DNA from: Pseudarthrobacter chlorophenolicus A6
GTDB lineage: Bacteria > Actinomycetota > Actinomycetes > Actinomycetales > Micrococcaceae
Length of the DNA: 64,000 nt
Assembly: GCF_000022025.1 (NCBI RefSeq)
Contig: NC_011886.1
Location: forward strand, 2,552,980-2,616,979
Direction: 5' to 3'
The notes beneath the pieces are model-generated. The model did no database searches, was not told where the DNA came from, and saw only the letters and a list, made by a program, of their open reading frames with translations. Shown in pieces: positions 21,059-29,677 of this stretch. Positions within the stretch are counted from its first letter, which is position 1. Every line of letters starts with the position of its first letter. The position numbers and the translations under genes are program-made.

Positions 21059-21112
21059 ATTTGGACTACACTGGAACCAAGCCAGCAAGTCCAGGAAACG
21101 GAAGGGCACATC

Positions 21113-22222
21113 ATGCAGTTCGGTGTTTTCAGCGTCAGCGACATCACCACGGACCCCACCACGGGCCGCACCCCCACCGAGAACGAGCGCATCAAGGCCT
21201 CGGTGGCCATCGCCAGGAAGGTCGAAGAGATCGGCATGGATGTGTACGCCCTGGGCGAGCACCATAACCGGCCCTTCTTCTCATCCTCCCCCACCACCAC
21301 CCTCGCCTACATCGCCGCGCAGACCGAGCGGATCACCCTCTCCACGGCCACCACGCTGATCACCACGAACGATCCCGTGAAGATCGCCGAGGACTTCGCC
21401 ATGCTCCAGCACCTGTCCGATGGGCGCGTTGACCTGGTGCTGGGCCGCGGCAACACCGCCCCGGTCTACCCGTGGTTCGGAAAGAACATCCAGGACGGTG
21501 TGGAACTTGCCATCGAGAACTACAGCCTGCTGCGCAAGCTGTGGGATGAGGACACCGTCAACTGGTCCGGTAAGTTCCGGACTCCGCTGCAGAACTTCAC
21601 CTCTACCCCGCGCCCGCTAGATGGCGTTGCCCCGTTTGTGTGGCACGGCTCCATCCGCACACCGCAGATCGCCGAGGTGGCGGCCTACTTCGGTGACGGG
21701 TTCTTCGCCAACAACATCTTCTGGCCCAAGGAGCACTACCAGCAGCTGATCGGCCTCTACCGCGAGCGGTACGAGCACTACGGCCACGGCACCGCGGACC
21801 AGGCAATCGTTGGCCTGGGCGGCCAGTTCTTCATGAGGAAGAACTCCCAGGACGCTGTGAAGGAATTCCGTCCGTACTTCGACAACGCCCCCGTGTACGG
21901 CCACGGACCGTCCCTGGAGGACTTCACGTCGCAAACCCCACTGACCGTGGGCAGCCCGCAGGAAGTCATCGAGAAGACCCTGAGCTTCCGTGAGCACTTT
22001 GGTGACTACCAGCGCCAGCTGTTCCTGATCGACCACGCCGGCCTCCCGCTCAAGACAGTCCTGGAACAGCTGGACCTGTTTGGCGAGGAAGTCCTGCCCG
22101 TCCTCCGCAAGGAGTACGCAGACCGGAAGCCTGCCCACGTGCCGGACGCACCCACCCACGCATCCCGCGTCGCAGCGCACCTGGCGGCCCAGGACGCCGA
22201 GAAGGCCACGGCGGAGGCGTAA
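21113..22222 (+). CDS. LLM-class flavin-dependent oxidoreductase
   Basis: A luciferase-like monooxygenase fold of 369 residues. Family blocks include MDVYALGEHHNRPFFSSSP, ITLSTATTLITTNDPVKIAEDFAMLQHLSDGRVDLVLGRGN (the flavin-binding part) and the C-terminal GSPQEVIEKTL. Such enzymes use reduced FMN or F420 to oxidise organic substrates; the cofactor and substrate cannot be told. The ATG at 21113 has GGAAGGG upstream. The frame extends upstream to 21044 but that would cross the promoter. The stop codon overlaps the marR start by one base, so both are made from one mRNA. Confidence 0.88.
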   Translation: MQFGVFSVSDITTDPTTGRTPTENERIKASVAIARKVEEIGMDVYALGEHHNRPFFSSSPTTTLAYIAAQTERITLSTATTLITTNDPVKIAEDFAMLQHLSDGRVDLVLGRGNTAPVYPWFGKNIQDGVELAIENYSLLRKLWDEDTVNWSGKFRTPLQNFTSTPRPLDGVAPFVWHGSIRTPQIAEVAAYFGDGFFANNIFWPKEHYQQLIGLYRERYEHYGHGTADQAIVGLGGQFFMRKNSQDAVKEFRPYFDNAPVYGHGPSLEDFTSQTPLTVGSPQEVIEKTLSFREHFGDYQRQLFLIDHAGLPLKTVLEQLDLFGEEVLPVLRKEYADRKPAHVPDAPTHASRVAAHLAAQDAEKATAEA

Positions 22223-22689
22223 TGGCAACCAGCCAATCCACGTCCCCCGTCCGGCTCGCGGCGGAAACCTGGGAGTCACTGTTCCGGGCGCAGGTGGCCG
22301 TGATGCGCAGGCTGCAGTCCGGCCCGGCGTTCCGAAAGCTGGCCCTGAATGAGTACGACGTCCTGTTCACCCTGTCACGCTGCCCGTCGGGCTGGCTCAG
22401 GCTCAATGAGCTCAACGACAACGTCCTGCTCAGCCAGTCCAGCCTGAGCCGGCTGGTGGAGCGGCTGGAAAAGCGCGGCCTGGTAGCGCGGATGCCCGCC
22501 CCGGAGGACGGAAGGGGCGTGCTGCTCAAGCTCACTGACGAAGGCCGGGAACTCCAGAAGGAGATCGGCCGCGAGCACGTCCGCGACATCTCCGCCCTGG
22601 TGGGGCCGGCACTGACCCCCGACGAGCAGAAGGAACTGCGCCGGCTGACGGACAAGCTCCGGAACTCGCTGGGACAGCTGCCGAGGTAG
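22222..22689 (+). CDS. MarR family transcriptional regulator
   Basis: A 155-residue winged-helix regulator with the helix-turn-helix around residues 60-85 (LNDNVLLSQSSLSRLVERLEKRGLVAR) and the wing RMPAPEDGRGVLLKLTDEGR. Its ATG shares a base with the stop of the flavin oxidoreductase (TAATG), so translation is coupled. It probably represses its own operon through the palindrome at 21041-21058. The inducer may be a substrate of the oxidoreductase; that is inference. Confidence 0.9.
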   Translation: MATSQSTSPVRLAAETWESLFRAQVAVMRRLQSGPAFRKLALNEYDVLFTLSRCPSGWLRLNELNDNVLLSQSSLSRLVERLEKRGLVARMPAPEDGRGVLLKLTDEGRELQKEIGREHVRDISALVGPALTPDEQKELRRLTDKLRNSLGQLPR

Positions 22690-22756
22690 GAGTGCCGGGC
22701 GGCACCTGAAGCGGACCGGACCTGGACAGGACGGAGCTGAACCGGCCCGGGACAGG

Positions 22757-23563
22757 TCAGCCCAGCGCCACCGGCGCGGCAGGATCCTCTGCCGGCAACG
22801 TGCCGTTGACCACTGCGGTGACGCGGAGCTGGTTGAGTGTCAGGCTTCCGCCCACCGTGGACAGGAACGCAGTGTCGGACGAGTCACGGCCGGCAGTGAT
22901 GCGCAGCATCGATTCCCGCGGGGCCAGCCCCGTGGGGTCGATGATGCGCCACGCCCCGTTAACGTAAGCCTCGGCCACGGCGTGGAAATCCATGGGGGCC
23001 AGCCCCGGCGCGTAGACCGCGGCAAGCCGTGCGGGGACATCCTTGGACCGCAGCAGCGCGATGGCCAGGTGTGCGAAATCCCGGCAGACGCCGCGGCGGT
23101 GCAGCAGCGTTTCCACCGCGCCGTCGGTGCCACGCGAAGAACCGCTGATGTACCGGAGTTCGCCGTAGACCCAATTCCTCACGGCCTGGACGAGTTCTTC
23201 CCCGTGCAGGCCTCCGAATTCAGCGTAGGCGGTGGGGAGGAGCCGGTCAGACTCGGCGTAACGGCTGGGCCGGACGTAGCGGATCTGTTCCGCCAGGGTG
23301 GCGCCCTCCGGCTCGGCGCGGCCGGCCACTGTGGCTGAGTACTCGACGGTGACATCGGTGGGTTCGGCGAACTCCATGTAGTGGAACCGGCCGCCGTGGT
23401 GGTCGGAGATCTCCGTCAGCGGGACTTCCTCACCGCCGGCAAGCACCGAGAGGGATTCCTCGAAAGACGAGTATCCGTTGTTCCTGGCAGCGGCAATGGC
23501 CATGGCCACCTTGGTGTTCGCCGCGGTGCGGAAGGCCAGGCGTGCGGAAACAGAGCGTTCCAT
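22757..23563 (-). CDS. Transglutaminase-like cysteine protease family protein
   Basis: A 268-residue protein. The N-terminal beta domain is followed by a transglutaminase core with the catalytic triad visible: Cys in RRGVCRDFAHLA, His in MDFHAVAEAYV and Asp in WRIIDPTGLAP. There is no signal peptide, so it is cytoplasmic. Bacterial members are mostly proteases or amidases rather than cross-linkers, and the substrate is unknown. GGAG lies six bases before the ATG. It is a single gene, convergent with the MarR gene. Confidence 0.85.
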   Translation of the reverse strand: MERSVSARLAFRTAANTKVAMAIAAARNNGYSSFEESLSVLAGGEEVPLTEISDHHGGRFHYMEFAEPTDVTVEYSATVAGRAEPEGATLAEQIRYVRPSRYAESDRLLPTAYAEFGGLHGEELVQAVRNWVYGELRYISGSSRGTDGAVETLLHRRGVCRDFAHLAIALLRSKDVPARLAAVYAPGLAPMDFHAVAEAYVNGAWRIIDPTGLAPRESMLRITAGRDSSDTAFLSTVGGSLTLNQLRVTAVVNGTLPAEDPAAPVALG

Positions 23564-23633
23564 GAATCTCCGGGGGTGTCGGCGTTGGAAAGCAGTGCCG
23601 TGCCTGGGCGCCCTGTGGGGGCCGGCGACGGGA

Positions 23634-24497
23634 CTAGTTTTTGATCTCCAGAGACATTAGCATCCGCTGGACATTGGCAAAGTCCGGGCTTTCCCCGGCA
23701 TACGCGGCCGCCGCGCCAAGGGTGTCGAAGGCCTTGGCGGGAGCCACCTTCTCATCAGGGGCAAACGCCTTCAGGGCCACCAGGTCGCCGAAGGACCAGT
23801 CACCCTTGCCTGCCGGACCGCTGACGGTGTTGCGCAGCTCGCAGGCCTGGTTACCGGCGCCGCCCACCACGTTGGTGATCCCGTAGGAGCCGAAGTAGCG
23901 GTAGCCCTGGATCACCCGGAACACCACCCGGGGCGGGATGGTGCCTTCGCCGGTCCCGGCGGAGGCGGCCGGCGAAGCGGGAACGCTGCTGATCACCGTG
24001 TAGGGCCGGCGCGAACCCTCAGGGCATTCAGCGGACGACGGCGGCAGGCCGGTCCGGAGCGCGGCCATGAAGGTCCCGTCGGGCTTCTTCACCTCGATCT
24101 TTAACGCACCCGGGAGGGTACCGTCCTCGGCTTGCACTGATTGGGCGATCCAGTCCTGGGGAAGTTCAAAGCTGACCGTCCTGGCAGGATCGGCGAAAGT
24201 CTTCCACGTCGCGGCGGTGGCCGCGGGCCGCGGATCGGCTGAAGCGGTGCCGGTAGCACCGGCTTCGCCGGACGGACCAGGCAAGCCACCCGGGGGTGTT
24301 GTGCCTGACGGCGCCGTCGCCGGCGCACCCGCCGCACCGGCCGAGGGTTCAGCCTGCGCGGTCCAGCCCGCTCCGGATCCGCCCGCCTGCGGACCGCTGC
24401 ACCCGGCAAGCAGCAGGGCACCCACCGTAAGGACAATCAGGGACCCCGCCTGGGCCCGTCCCCGCACCGGTACTGCTGCTGTTCCCTCGACTTCCAT
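23634..24497 (-). CDS. Secreted lipoprotein of unknown function
   Basis: A 287-residue protein with a signal peptide and lipobox LLAGC around residue 33. A Gly/Ala/Pro/Ser-rich spacer runs to about residue 95 and leads into a beta-rich domain with repeated aromatic strands (VSFELPQDWIAQSV and RVIQGYRYFGSYGITNVVGG). I do not recognise the family. The ATG at 24497 lies six bases below the hexamer TAGGCT, so the mRNA is probably leaderless. It is divergent from the DUF1684 gene. Confidence 0.75.
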   Translation of the reverse strand: MEVEGTAAVPVRGRAQAGSLIVLTVGALLLAGCSGPQAGGSGAGWTAQAEPSAGAAGAPATAPSGTTPPGGLPGPSGEAGATGTASADPRPAATAATWKTFADPARTVSFELPQDWIAQSVQAEDGTLPGALKIEVKKPDGTFMAALRTGLPPSSAECPEGSRRPYTVISSVPASPAASAGTGEGTIPPRVVFRVIQGYRYFGSYGITNVVGGAGNQACELRNTVSGPAGKGDWSFGDLVALKAFAPDEKVAPAKAFDTLGAAAAYAGESPDFANVQRMLMSLEIKN

Positions 24498-24692
24498 GCA
24501 GCCAGCCTATCCGCGCCGCACTGCCCGGCCGCCCAGGCGCGTGGCGTTTCCCGGCGCCGGGCGCGGACCAAGCGTCCACCGCATCCCCTGCCCCCCCATC
24601 ACGCCCCACCGCACCGCACCCGGGGAACCGCCGGAGGTGCCGTCGTCGTACGCTGCGCCTTCCGTGCGCGGCAGTACGGCTAGGCTGGGGAT

Positions 24693-25355
24693 ATGGCGCA
24701 CGGGCAGCAGGGCATGGACGAAGAGAATCTGGCGGAAATGTCCGCCGTCGACATCGCCGACTGGAGGCTGCGGACGTTCAACCTCTACGACAATGTGCGC
24801 CGGATCGCCGCCGATAACCCGGCGGAAGCACATTCGTACTGGCGCCACCAGCGTGACCTGATGTTTGCCACGCATCCGGCGTCAGCGCTGACACCGGCGG
24901 CCAAGGCGCAGTTCTCCGGGCTGAAGACCGCTGACTACGATCCCATCTACCGGTTCCATGTTCCCCTCACCATGGAGGGTGCCGGCCGGGAAATGAGCGT
25001 GGAAACGGGCACCGACGGCGTAGTCAGCTTTGTCCGGCTGGGCACCTTCGACCTTCCCGAGATGGGGCAGCTGGCCGTGTGGAAGCTCAAGGGATACGGC
25101 GGCGGTATCTTCGTGCCGTTCCGTGATGCCACGGCCGGGAGGCCGGGCGGCACGTACGGGGCCGGCCGGTACCTGCTGGACACCATCAAGGGCGCGTTCC
25201 ACGGCGTGCAGGGTTCCGGCCCCAACGCCACGTTCGTCCTGGACTTCAACTTTGCCTACAACCCGTCCTGCGCGTACAACGACGCCTGGGCCTGCCCGCT
25301 GCCCGGCCCGTCCAACCGGCTGGCCGTCGAAATCCCGGCCGGCGAGCTCTACTGA
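24693..25355 (+). CDS. DUF1684 domain protein
   Basis: A 220-residue protein matching the DUF1684 family: an N-terminal helix (DIADWRLRTFNLYDNVR) and then a beta domain with YRFHVPLT, GTFDLPEMGQLAVWKLKGYGGGIFVPFRD and the C-terminal metal-like block DFNFAYNPSCAYNDAWACPLPGPSNRL. Function is unknown. Two cysteines and a His/Asp-rich region suggest a small-molecule or metal role, but nothing is proven. The hexamer TAGGCT is six bases before ATG 24693, which suggests a leaderless mRNA and supports this start over the ATG at 24714. Confidence 0.85.
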   Translation: MAHGQQGMDEENLAEMSAVDIADWRLRTFNLYDNVRRIAADNPAEAHSYWRHQRDLMFATHPASALTPAAKAQFSGLKTADYDPIYRFHVPLTMEGAGREMSVETGTDGVVSFVRLGTFDLPEMGQLAVWKLKGYGGGIFVPFRDATAGRPGGTYGAGRYLLDTIKGAFHGVQGSGPNATFVLDFNFAYNPSCAYNDAWACPLPGPSNRLAVEIPAGELY

Positions 25356-25456
25356 CGCTCCGGGAGCGCGGGCACAGCCTGCGTTGCGGCACCAAACACA
25401 GCGCCGCGCCCGCGGACTGAACCGGGACGGTGCTCCCGGTATGGCAGGGTGGACGG

Positions 25457-25948
25457 ATGGATTCCACCAGCGCGCCGGCAGCCGTCCAGGAGCAGCAGGA
25501 CGCCCGCCGCAGTCCGGCCTCCCTGCGCCGCCGCGGAATCCTGCGGTTTCCAGTGGTCCGGCAACTCCTCCGCTTCACGGGCGTGGGGATCATCTGCACG
25601 GGCGCATCGCTGGCGCTTTACGCCCTCCTCCGGCCGTGGATCGGTCCGCAACCGGCAAACGCCGTTGCCCTGGTCCTGACTTCCCTGCTGAACACCGCGC
25701 TGAACCGGCGGCTGACCTTCAAGATCTCCGGGACCCAGCGCCGGGCCAGCGACCACCTGAACGGGCTGGTGGTGATCGCCGTGGCACTGCTGATCACCGG
25801 AGGAAGCCTGGGCGTGCTCCACTGGCTCAATCCGGAGGCTACTGTGGCGGACGAGCTTCTGACCACCACCCTGTCAGGGTTCCTGGCCACGGCCGTCCGG
25901 TTCACGCTGCTCCGCCACTGGATTTTCCGCCGGGCACGGCACCGTTAG
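25457..25948 (+). CDS. GtrA-like membrane protein
   Basis: A small integral membrane protein of 163 residues with four predicted helices, among them FTGVGIICTGASLALYALL and GLVVIAVALLITGGSLGVL. The sequence between helices 2 and 3 has the family block LLNTALNRRLTFKI. GtrA proteins flip polyprenyl-linked sugars or aid cell-wall glycan transfer. No glycosyltransferase gene is adjacent, so the sugar is unknown. I took ATG 25457, before which AGGGTGG is the best ribosome site; the frame is open back to 25430. It is convergent with the cysteine desulfurase gene, 13 bases away. Confidence 0.82.
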   Translation: MDSTSAPAAVQEQQDARRSPASLRRRGILRFPVVRQLLRFTGVGIICTGASLALYALLRPWIGPQPANAVALVLTSLLNTALNRRLTFKISGTQRRASDHLNGLVVIAVALLITGGSLGVLHWLNPEATVADELLTTTLSGFLATAVRFTLLRHWIFRRARHR

Positions 25949-25961
25949 CCCGTCCACCGGA

Positions 25962-27119
25962 TCAGCTCGTACCGAGTGACCTCACTCCGGCCACAGCCGC
26001 GCTGACGGCTTTGGCAGCGGTGTCCAGGTCTTCGCCGGTGACCGCCGCGTCGAAGCTGAAGCGGACCGCCGTCTGCGCCACTTCGCGGGGAATGCCCAGC
26101 GCCGTCAGCACGGTAGAGGGTTCATCCGAACCCGCCGCACACGCTGACCCGCTGGAGCACACCACATCCTGGCGTTCGAGTTCCAGCAGGACAGATTCGC
26201 CGCTGGTGCCGGGAAAGCAGAAAGATGCCACCGAGGGAAGCCGGTCCGTGGGGTGCCCGGTGAGGATGGCCTCCGGCACCCCGGTAAGCACAGCATCAAT
26301 GAATACGTCCCTTAGCCGCGAGACCCGCCCGGCCTGTTCCCGTTGCGCGGCCTGCACCAGGGCCAGCGCGGTGGACAGTCCCACGGCCCCCGCGACGTTT
26401 TCGGTGCCGGACCGGCGTCCGCGTTCCTGGCCGCCGCCGTGGAGCACCGGCTCCACGCGGACCCGGCCCCTGACGTAGAGCACGCCGCAGCCCTTGGGGG
26501 CGCCAAGCTTATGCCCTGAAATGCTGAGGGCGTCCACGCCCAGGGCAGCGGTGTCCAGCGGCAGCCAGCCGGCGGCCTGGACGGCGTCTGTATGGAAGGG
26601 GATGCCCTGCCCGCGGGCCAGTTCCGCGAGGGCCGGGATGGGCTGGACCGTGCCCACCTCGTTGTTGGCGTACATGATGCTGACCAGCGCCGTTTCCGGC
26701 CCCAGCAGCGGCAGCAGCGCTTCCGGCGTCACTTGTCCGTTGGCGTCCACGGGAACCACATCAACGGAGAAGCCATGGAAGCGTTCGAGGTACCTGGCAG
26801 ATTCCTCCACTGCGGGATGCTCGACGGCGCTGATCACCACGCGGTTCATGGCGGGGTCCGCAGCCTGCCGGGCCAGGGCGATGCCCTTGACGGCGAGGTT
26901 GTCCGCCTCGGTGCCGCCTGAGGTGAAGACCAGCTCGCCGGGCCTGCAGCCGAGGACCGCGGCCAGGGAGGCCCTGGCACCGGCGAGCGCAGCGGCGGCT
27001 GACTCCCCCAGGCTGTGGTGGCTGGAGGGGTTTCCGAAGTCACCGGTCAGATACGGCCACATGGCCTCCAGCACCTCGCGGCGGACGGGAGTGGTGGCGG
27101 CGGCGTCAAGGAAGATCAT
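25962..27119 (-). CDS. Cysteine desulfurase (NifS/IscS type)
   Basis: A PLP enzyme that takes sulfur from cysteine for Fe-S assembly, 385 residues. The PLP lysine lies in SISGHKLGAPKGCG and the active-site cysteine loop is SSGSACAAGSDEPS. It is the last gene of the NAD operon, four bases after nadC. Because NadA needs a 4Fe-4S cluster, a dedicated sulfur donor fits this place; the role of repairing or building the NadA cluster is inferred from position. It is of the IscS group with the short loop, unlike SufS. Confidence 0.9.
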   Translation of the reverse strand: MIFLDAAATTPVRREVLEAMWPYLTGDFGNPSSHHSLGESAAAALAGARASLAAVLGCRPGELVFTSGGTEADNLAVKGIALARQAADPAMNRVVISAVEHPAVEESARYLERFHGFSVDVVPVDANGQVTPEALLPLLGPETALVSIMYANNEVGTVQPIPALAELARGQGIPFHTDAVQAAGWLPLDTAALGVDALSISGHKLGAPKGCGVLYVRGRVRVEPVLHGGGQERGRRSGTENVAGAVGLSTALALVQAAQREQAGRVSRLRDVFIDAVLTGVPEAILTGHPTDRLPSVASFCFPGTSGESVLLELERQDVVCSSGSACAAGSDEPSTVLTALGIPREVAQTAVRFSFDAAVTGEDLDTAAKAVSAAVAGVRSLGTS

Positions 27120-27123
27120 GGCT

Positions 27124-28032
27124 TCACCCGACGGTCAGTTCCACGTCCAGGCCGAGGTCCAGCGCTGCGACGGTGTGGGTGAGCGCCCCGATGGAGATGA
27201 CGTCCACGCCGGTGCCGGCGATCGCGGCGACGGTGCCAAGGTTTACGTTGCCGCTGGCCTCCACACGGGCCCGTCCGGCCACCAGGGCAACCCCTGCGCG
27301 CAGTTCATCCAGGCTGAAGTTGTCGAGCATGATGGTGTCCACCCCGGCGGCGAGCACGGGTTCGATCTGGTCCATCCGGTCCACCTCCACTTCGAAGTGC
27401 GTGGTGTGGCCCAGCTGCGCCTTCGCCGCGAGGAGGAGCCCGGTGAGTTTGGCGGGGTCCCCGCCGGTCATGACCGCCAGGTGGTTGTCCTTGGCGAGGA
27501 CGGCATCCGAGAGGCTGTAGCGGTGGTTCGCTCCCCCGCCGCAGCGCACTGCGAACCGCTCAAGGATCCGCAGCCCGGGGGTGGTCTTGCGCGTGTCGGT
27601 GATGCGGGCCTGCGTCCCTTCGGCGAGCCGGACGAACTCGGCGGTCCTGGTGGCGATGGCGGACATCCGCTGGACCAGGTTCAGGGCCACGCGTTCGGCG
27701 AGCAGTACCGAGCGCGCTGGCCCGCTGACGCGCGCCAGGTGGGTGCCGGCGTCGAACGCCTGCCCGTCCTGCACCAGCAGGTCCACGGACGTGGCCGGAT
27801 CCACCAGCTGCATGGCGTCGCGGAAGACCGTGGCGCCGCTGAAGACGCCGGGGACGCGGGCGTTCAAAACGGCTGTTGCGCGGGCCTGGGCGGGGATGAG
27901 CACCTGGGAAGTGATGTCACCGGCCGGCGCGTCCTCCGCGAAGGCACGCTCGAGGATGTCGCGGACGGGTGCCGGCGGAAGGGAGAGTCCGGTGTCAGCG
28001 CGGACGTGCTCGATCACGGTGGGTTCAGTCAT
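27124..28032 (-). CDS. nadC: Nicotinate-nucleotide pyrophosphorylase (carboxylating)
   Basis: Converts quinolinate and PRPP to nicotinate mononucleotide, CO2 and diphosphate: the last de novo step before the shared NAD pathway. It has 302 residues. The active-site block DTRKTTPGLRILERFAVRCGGGANHRYSL is intact, as are HFEVEVDR and the C-terminal phosphate-binding EASGNVNLGTVAAIAGTGVDVISIG. I chose the ATG at 28032, which overlaps the end of nadB by eight bases (ATGACTGA), a sign of translational coupling. Confidence 0.95.
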   Translation of the reverse strand: MTEPTVIEHVRADTGLSLPPAPVRDILERAFAEDAPAGDITSQVLIPAQARATAVLNARVPGVFSGATVFRDAMQLVDPATSVDLLVQDGQAFDAGTHLARVSGPARSVLLAERVALNLVQRMSAIATRTAEFVRLAEGTQARITDTRKTTPGLRILERFAVRCGGGANHRYSLSDAVLAKDNHLAVMTGGDPAKLTGLLLAAKAQLGHTTHFEVEVDRMDQIEPVLAAGVDTIMLDNFSLDELRAGVALVAGRARVEASGNVNLGTVAAIAGTGVDVISIGALTHTVAALDLGLDVELTVG

Positions 28033-29677
28033 GGGAGAGGCTCGCTTTCGGCCGGAGGGGGATGGTCTCGACAGTTTCGTCGCTGCGGTAGTGGGCGCCC
28101 AGTGAATCGCGCCGCGCCAGCGCGGAGGACACCAGCAGCTGCGCGGCCAGGATGAGGTTGCAGTCTTCGTGCACGGCAGGGTCCGCGGAGCCAGGGACAG
28201 CATCGGGGCGTACGACGGCGGCCCACCGGTCAAGTGTCTCGGCCGCCTCGCAGAGGAGCGCCCCGGAGCGCAGCACCCCGGCCTTGGCAGTCATCAACGA
28301 CCGAAGTGCCTCGCGGGAAAAGGGTTCCGGGGCGCCTTCTCTCCCACCGATGCTGGACTGCCAACTCCCCTGCGGCACGTCCGGTTCGGAGGCCTGGCCT
28401 TCTAAAGCAACCGGGACGGTGACGAACGCATCCCAGCCCCCGTCACCGGAGAGGAAGTCTTCAACAGCGCGGCGGCCGAAGACGAGTCCCTCAAGGAGGG
28501 AGTTGCTGGCCAGCCGGTTTGCCCCTTGGACTCCGGTGCACGCAACCTCCCCCGCAGCGTAGAGCCCGGGGATGCCGGTGCGGGCGTGGAGGTCGGTGGC
28601 GATGCCGCCCATCCAGTAGTGTGCAGCCGGGGCGACGGGGACCAGTTCCCGGGTCCAATCGATGCCGGCGTCGAGGGTCTTTTGGGTGAGGGTGGGGAAA
28701 CGCCGGCTCAGGAAGCCTGCTCCGTGCGCCTGCTCGATGGGCCTGGCGTCAAGGTAGACGTGGCCGGCGGGGTTTCCGAGCTTGGCCAGGTGCAGGGCGA
28801 TGCTGCGTGAGACGACGTCCCGGGGGGCCAGTTCCGCGTCCGCGTGGTAGGCCTTCATGAAGCGGCGGTTACCGGCGTCCACCAGGACAGCGCCTTCGCC
28901 CCGGACGGCTTCGGAGATGAGCAATGGCCCGTCCAACCGCTCGGGCCGTGGGGTGGCGCCGGCCACCAGGCTGGTGGGGTGGAATTGGAAGAATTCGAGG
29001 TCTGCGGGAGAGGCCCCGGCGCGGACGGCGAGCGCCAGGCCGTCCGCGGTGGCCACGGCGGGGTTGGTGGTCTGGCCGAAGAGTCGGCCTGCTCCCCCGG
29101 TAGCCAGCAGGACGGCGTCGGCGGCAAGCGCCCGGAGCGTCCCGTCCTGCAGGTATTCGACGCCGGCCACCCGCCCGTTGTGCCGCTGGAGGGCGGTGGT
29201 GTGGGCGTGGGTGTGCACGGTGAGCGTCCCCAGGGCTGCCCTGGCAAGGACGGCGCCGATCAGCGCGCGGGCGGTACGGGCGCCGGTGGCGTCGCCGCCG
29301 GCATGCAGGATGCGCGGCGCACTGTGTGCTGCTTCGAGGCCCAGGGCGGGGCCGCCGTCGGGCCCTGAATCAAACCGGACCCCGAACTGCTGCAGCGCGG
29401 CAATGTCTCCGCCGGCCTCCGTGCACATTAGCCGGACAGCGGCTTCGTTGCAGTGCCCGGCACCCGCGCGCAGGGTGTCCGCGATGTGGGCGGCCACGGT
29501 GTCGCCCGGAGCCGGTTCCGGCAGTACCGCCGAGATCCCGCCCTGCGCATACCAGGTGTTGCTGTGCTCCAGGCCGCCCTTGGTCAGCAGCACCACGTCC
29601 GCGCCGGCATCTGATGCCAGCAGGGCGGCGTACAGCCCGGCGATGCCGCTGCCGACGATGACAAGCCGGCGGCTCAT
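28025..29677 (-). CDS. nadB: L-aspartate oxidase
   Basis: Oxidises aspartate to iminoaspartate with FAD, the first de novo NAD step. It has 550 residues and the N-terminal FAD motif VIVGSGIAGLYAALLASDAG. Family blocks HSNTWYAQGGISAV, the FAD/substrate region EFFQFHPTSL and YLDARPIEQ are intact, and the C-terminal helical domain is complete. The ATG shares a base with the nadA stop (TGATG), so nadA and nadB are coupled. Iminoaspartate is unstable, and tight coupling with NadA is expected. Confidence 0.95.
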   Translation of the reverse strand: MSRRLVIVGSGIAGLYAALLASDAGADVVLLTKGGLEHSNTWYAQGGISAVLPEPAPGDTVAAHIADTLRAGAGHCNEAAVRLMCTEAGGDIAALQQFGVRFDSGPDGGPALGLEAAHSAPRILHAGGDATGARTARALIGAVLARAALGTLTVHTHAHTTALQRHNGRVAGVEYLQDGTLRALAADAVLLATGGAGRLFGQTTNPAVATADGLALAVRAGASPADLEFFQFHPTSLVAGATPRPERLDGPLLISEAVRGEGAVLVDAGNRRFMKAYHADAELAPRDVVSRSIALHLAKLGNPAGHVYLDARPIEQAHGAGFLSRRFPTLTQKTLDAGIDWTRELVPVAPAAHYWMGGIATDLHARTGIPGLYAAGEVACTGVQGANRLASNSLLEGLVFGRRAVEDFLSGDGGWDAFVTVPVALEGQASEPDVPQGSWQSSIGGREGAPEPFSREALRSLMTAKAGVLRSGALLCEAAETLDRWAAVVRPDAVPGSADPAVHEDCNLILAAQLLVSSALARRDSLGAHYRSDETVETIPLRPKASLSHD

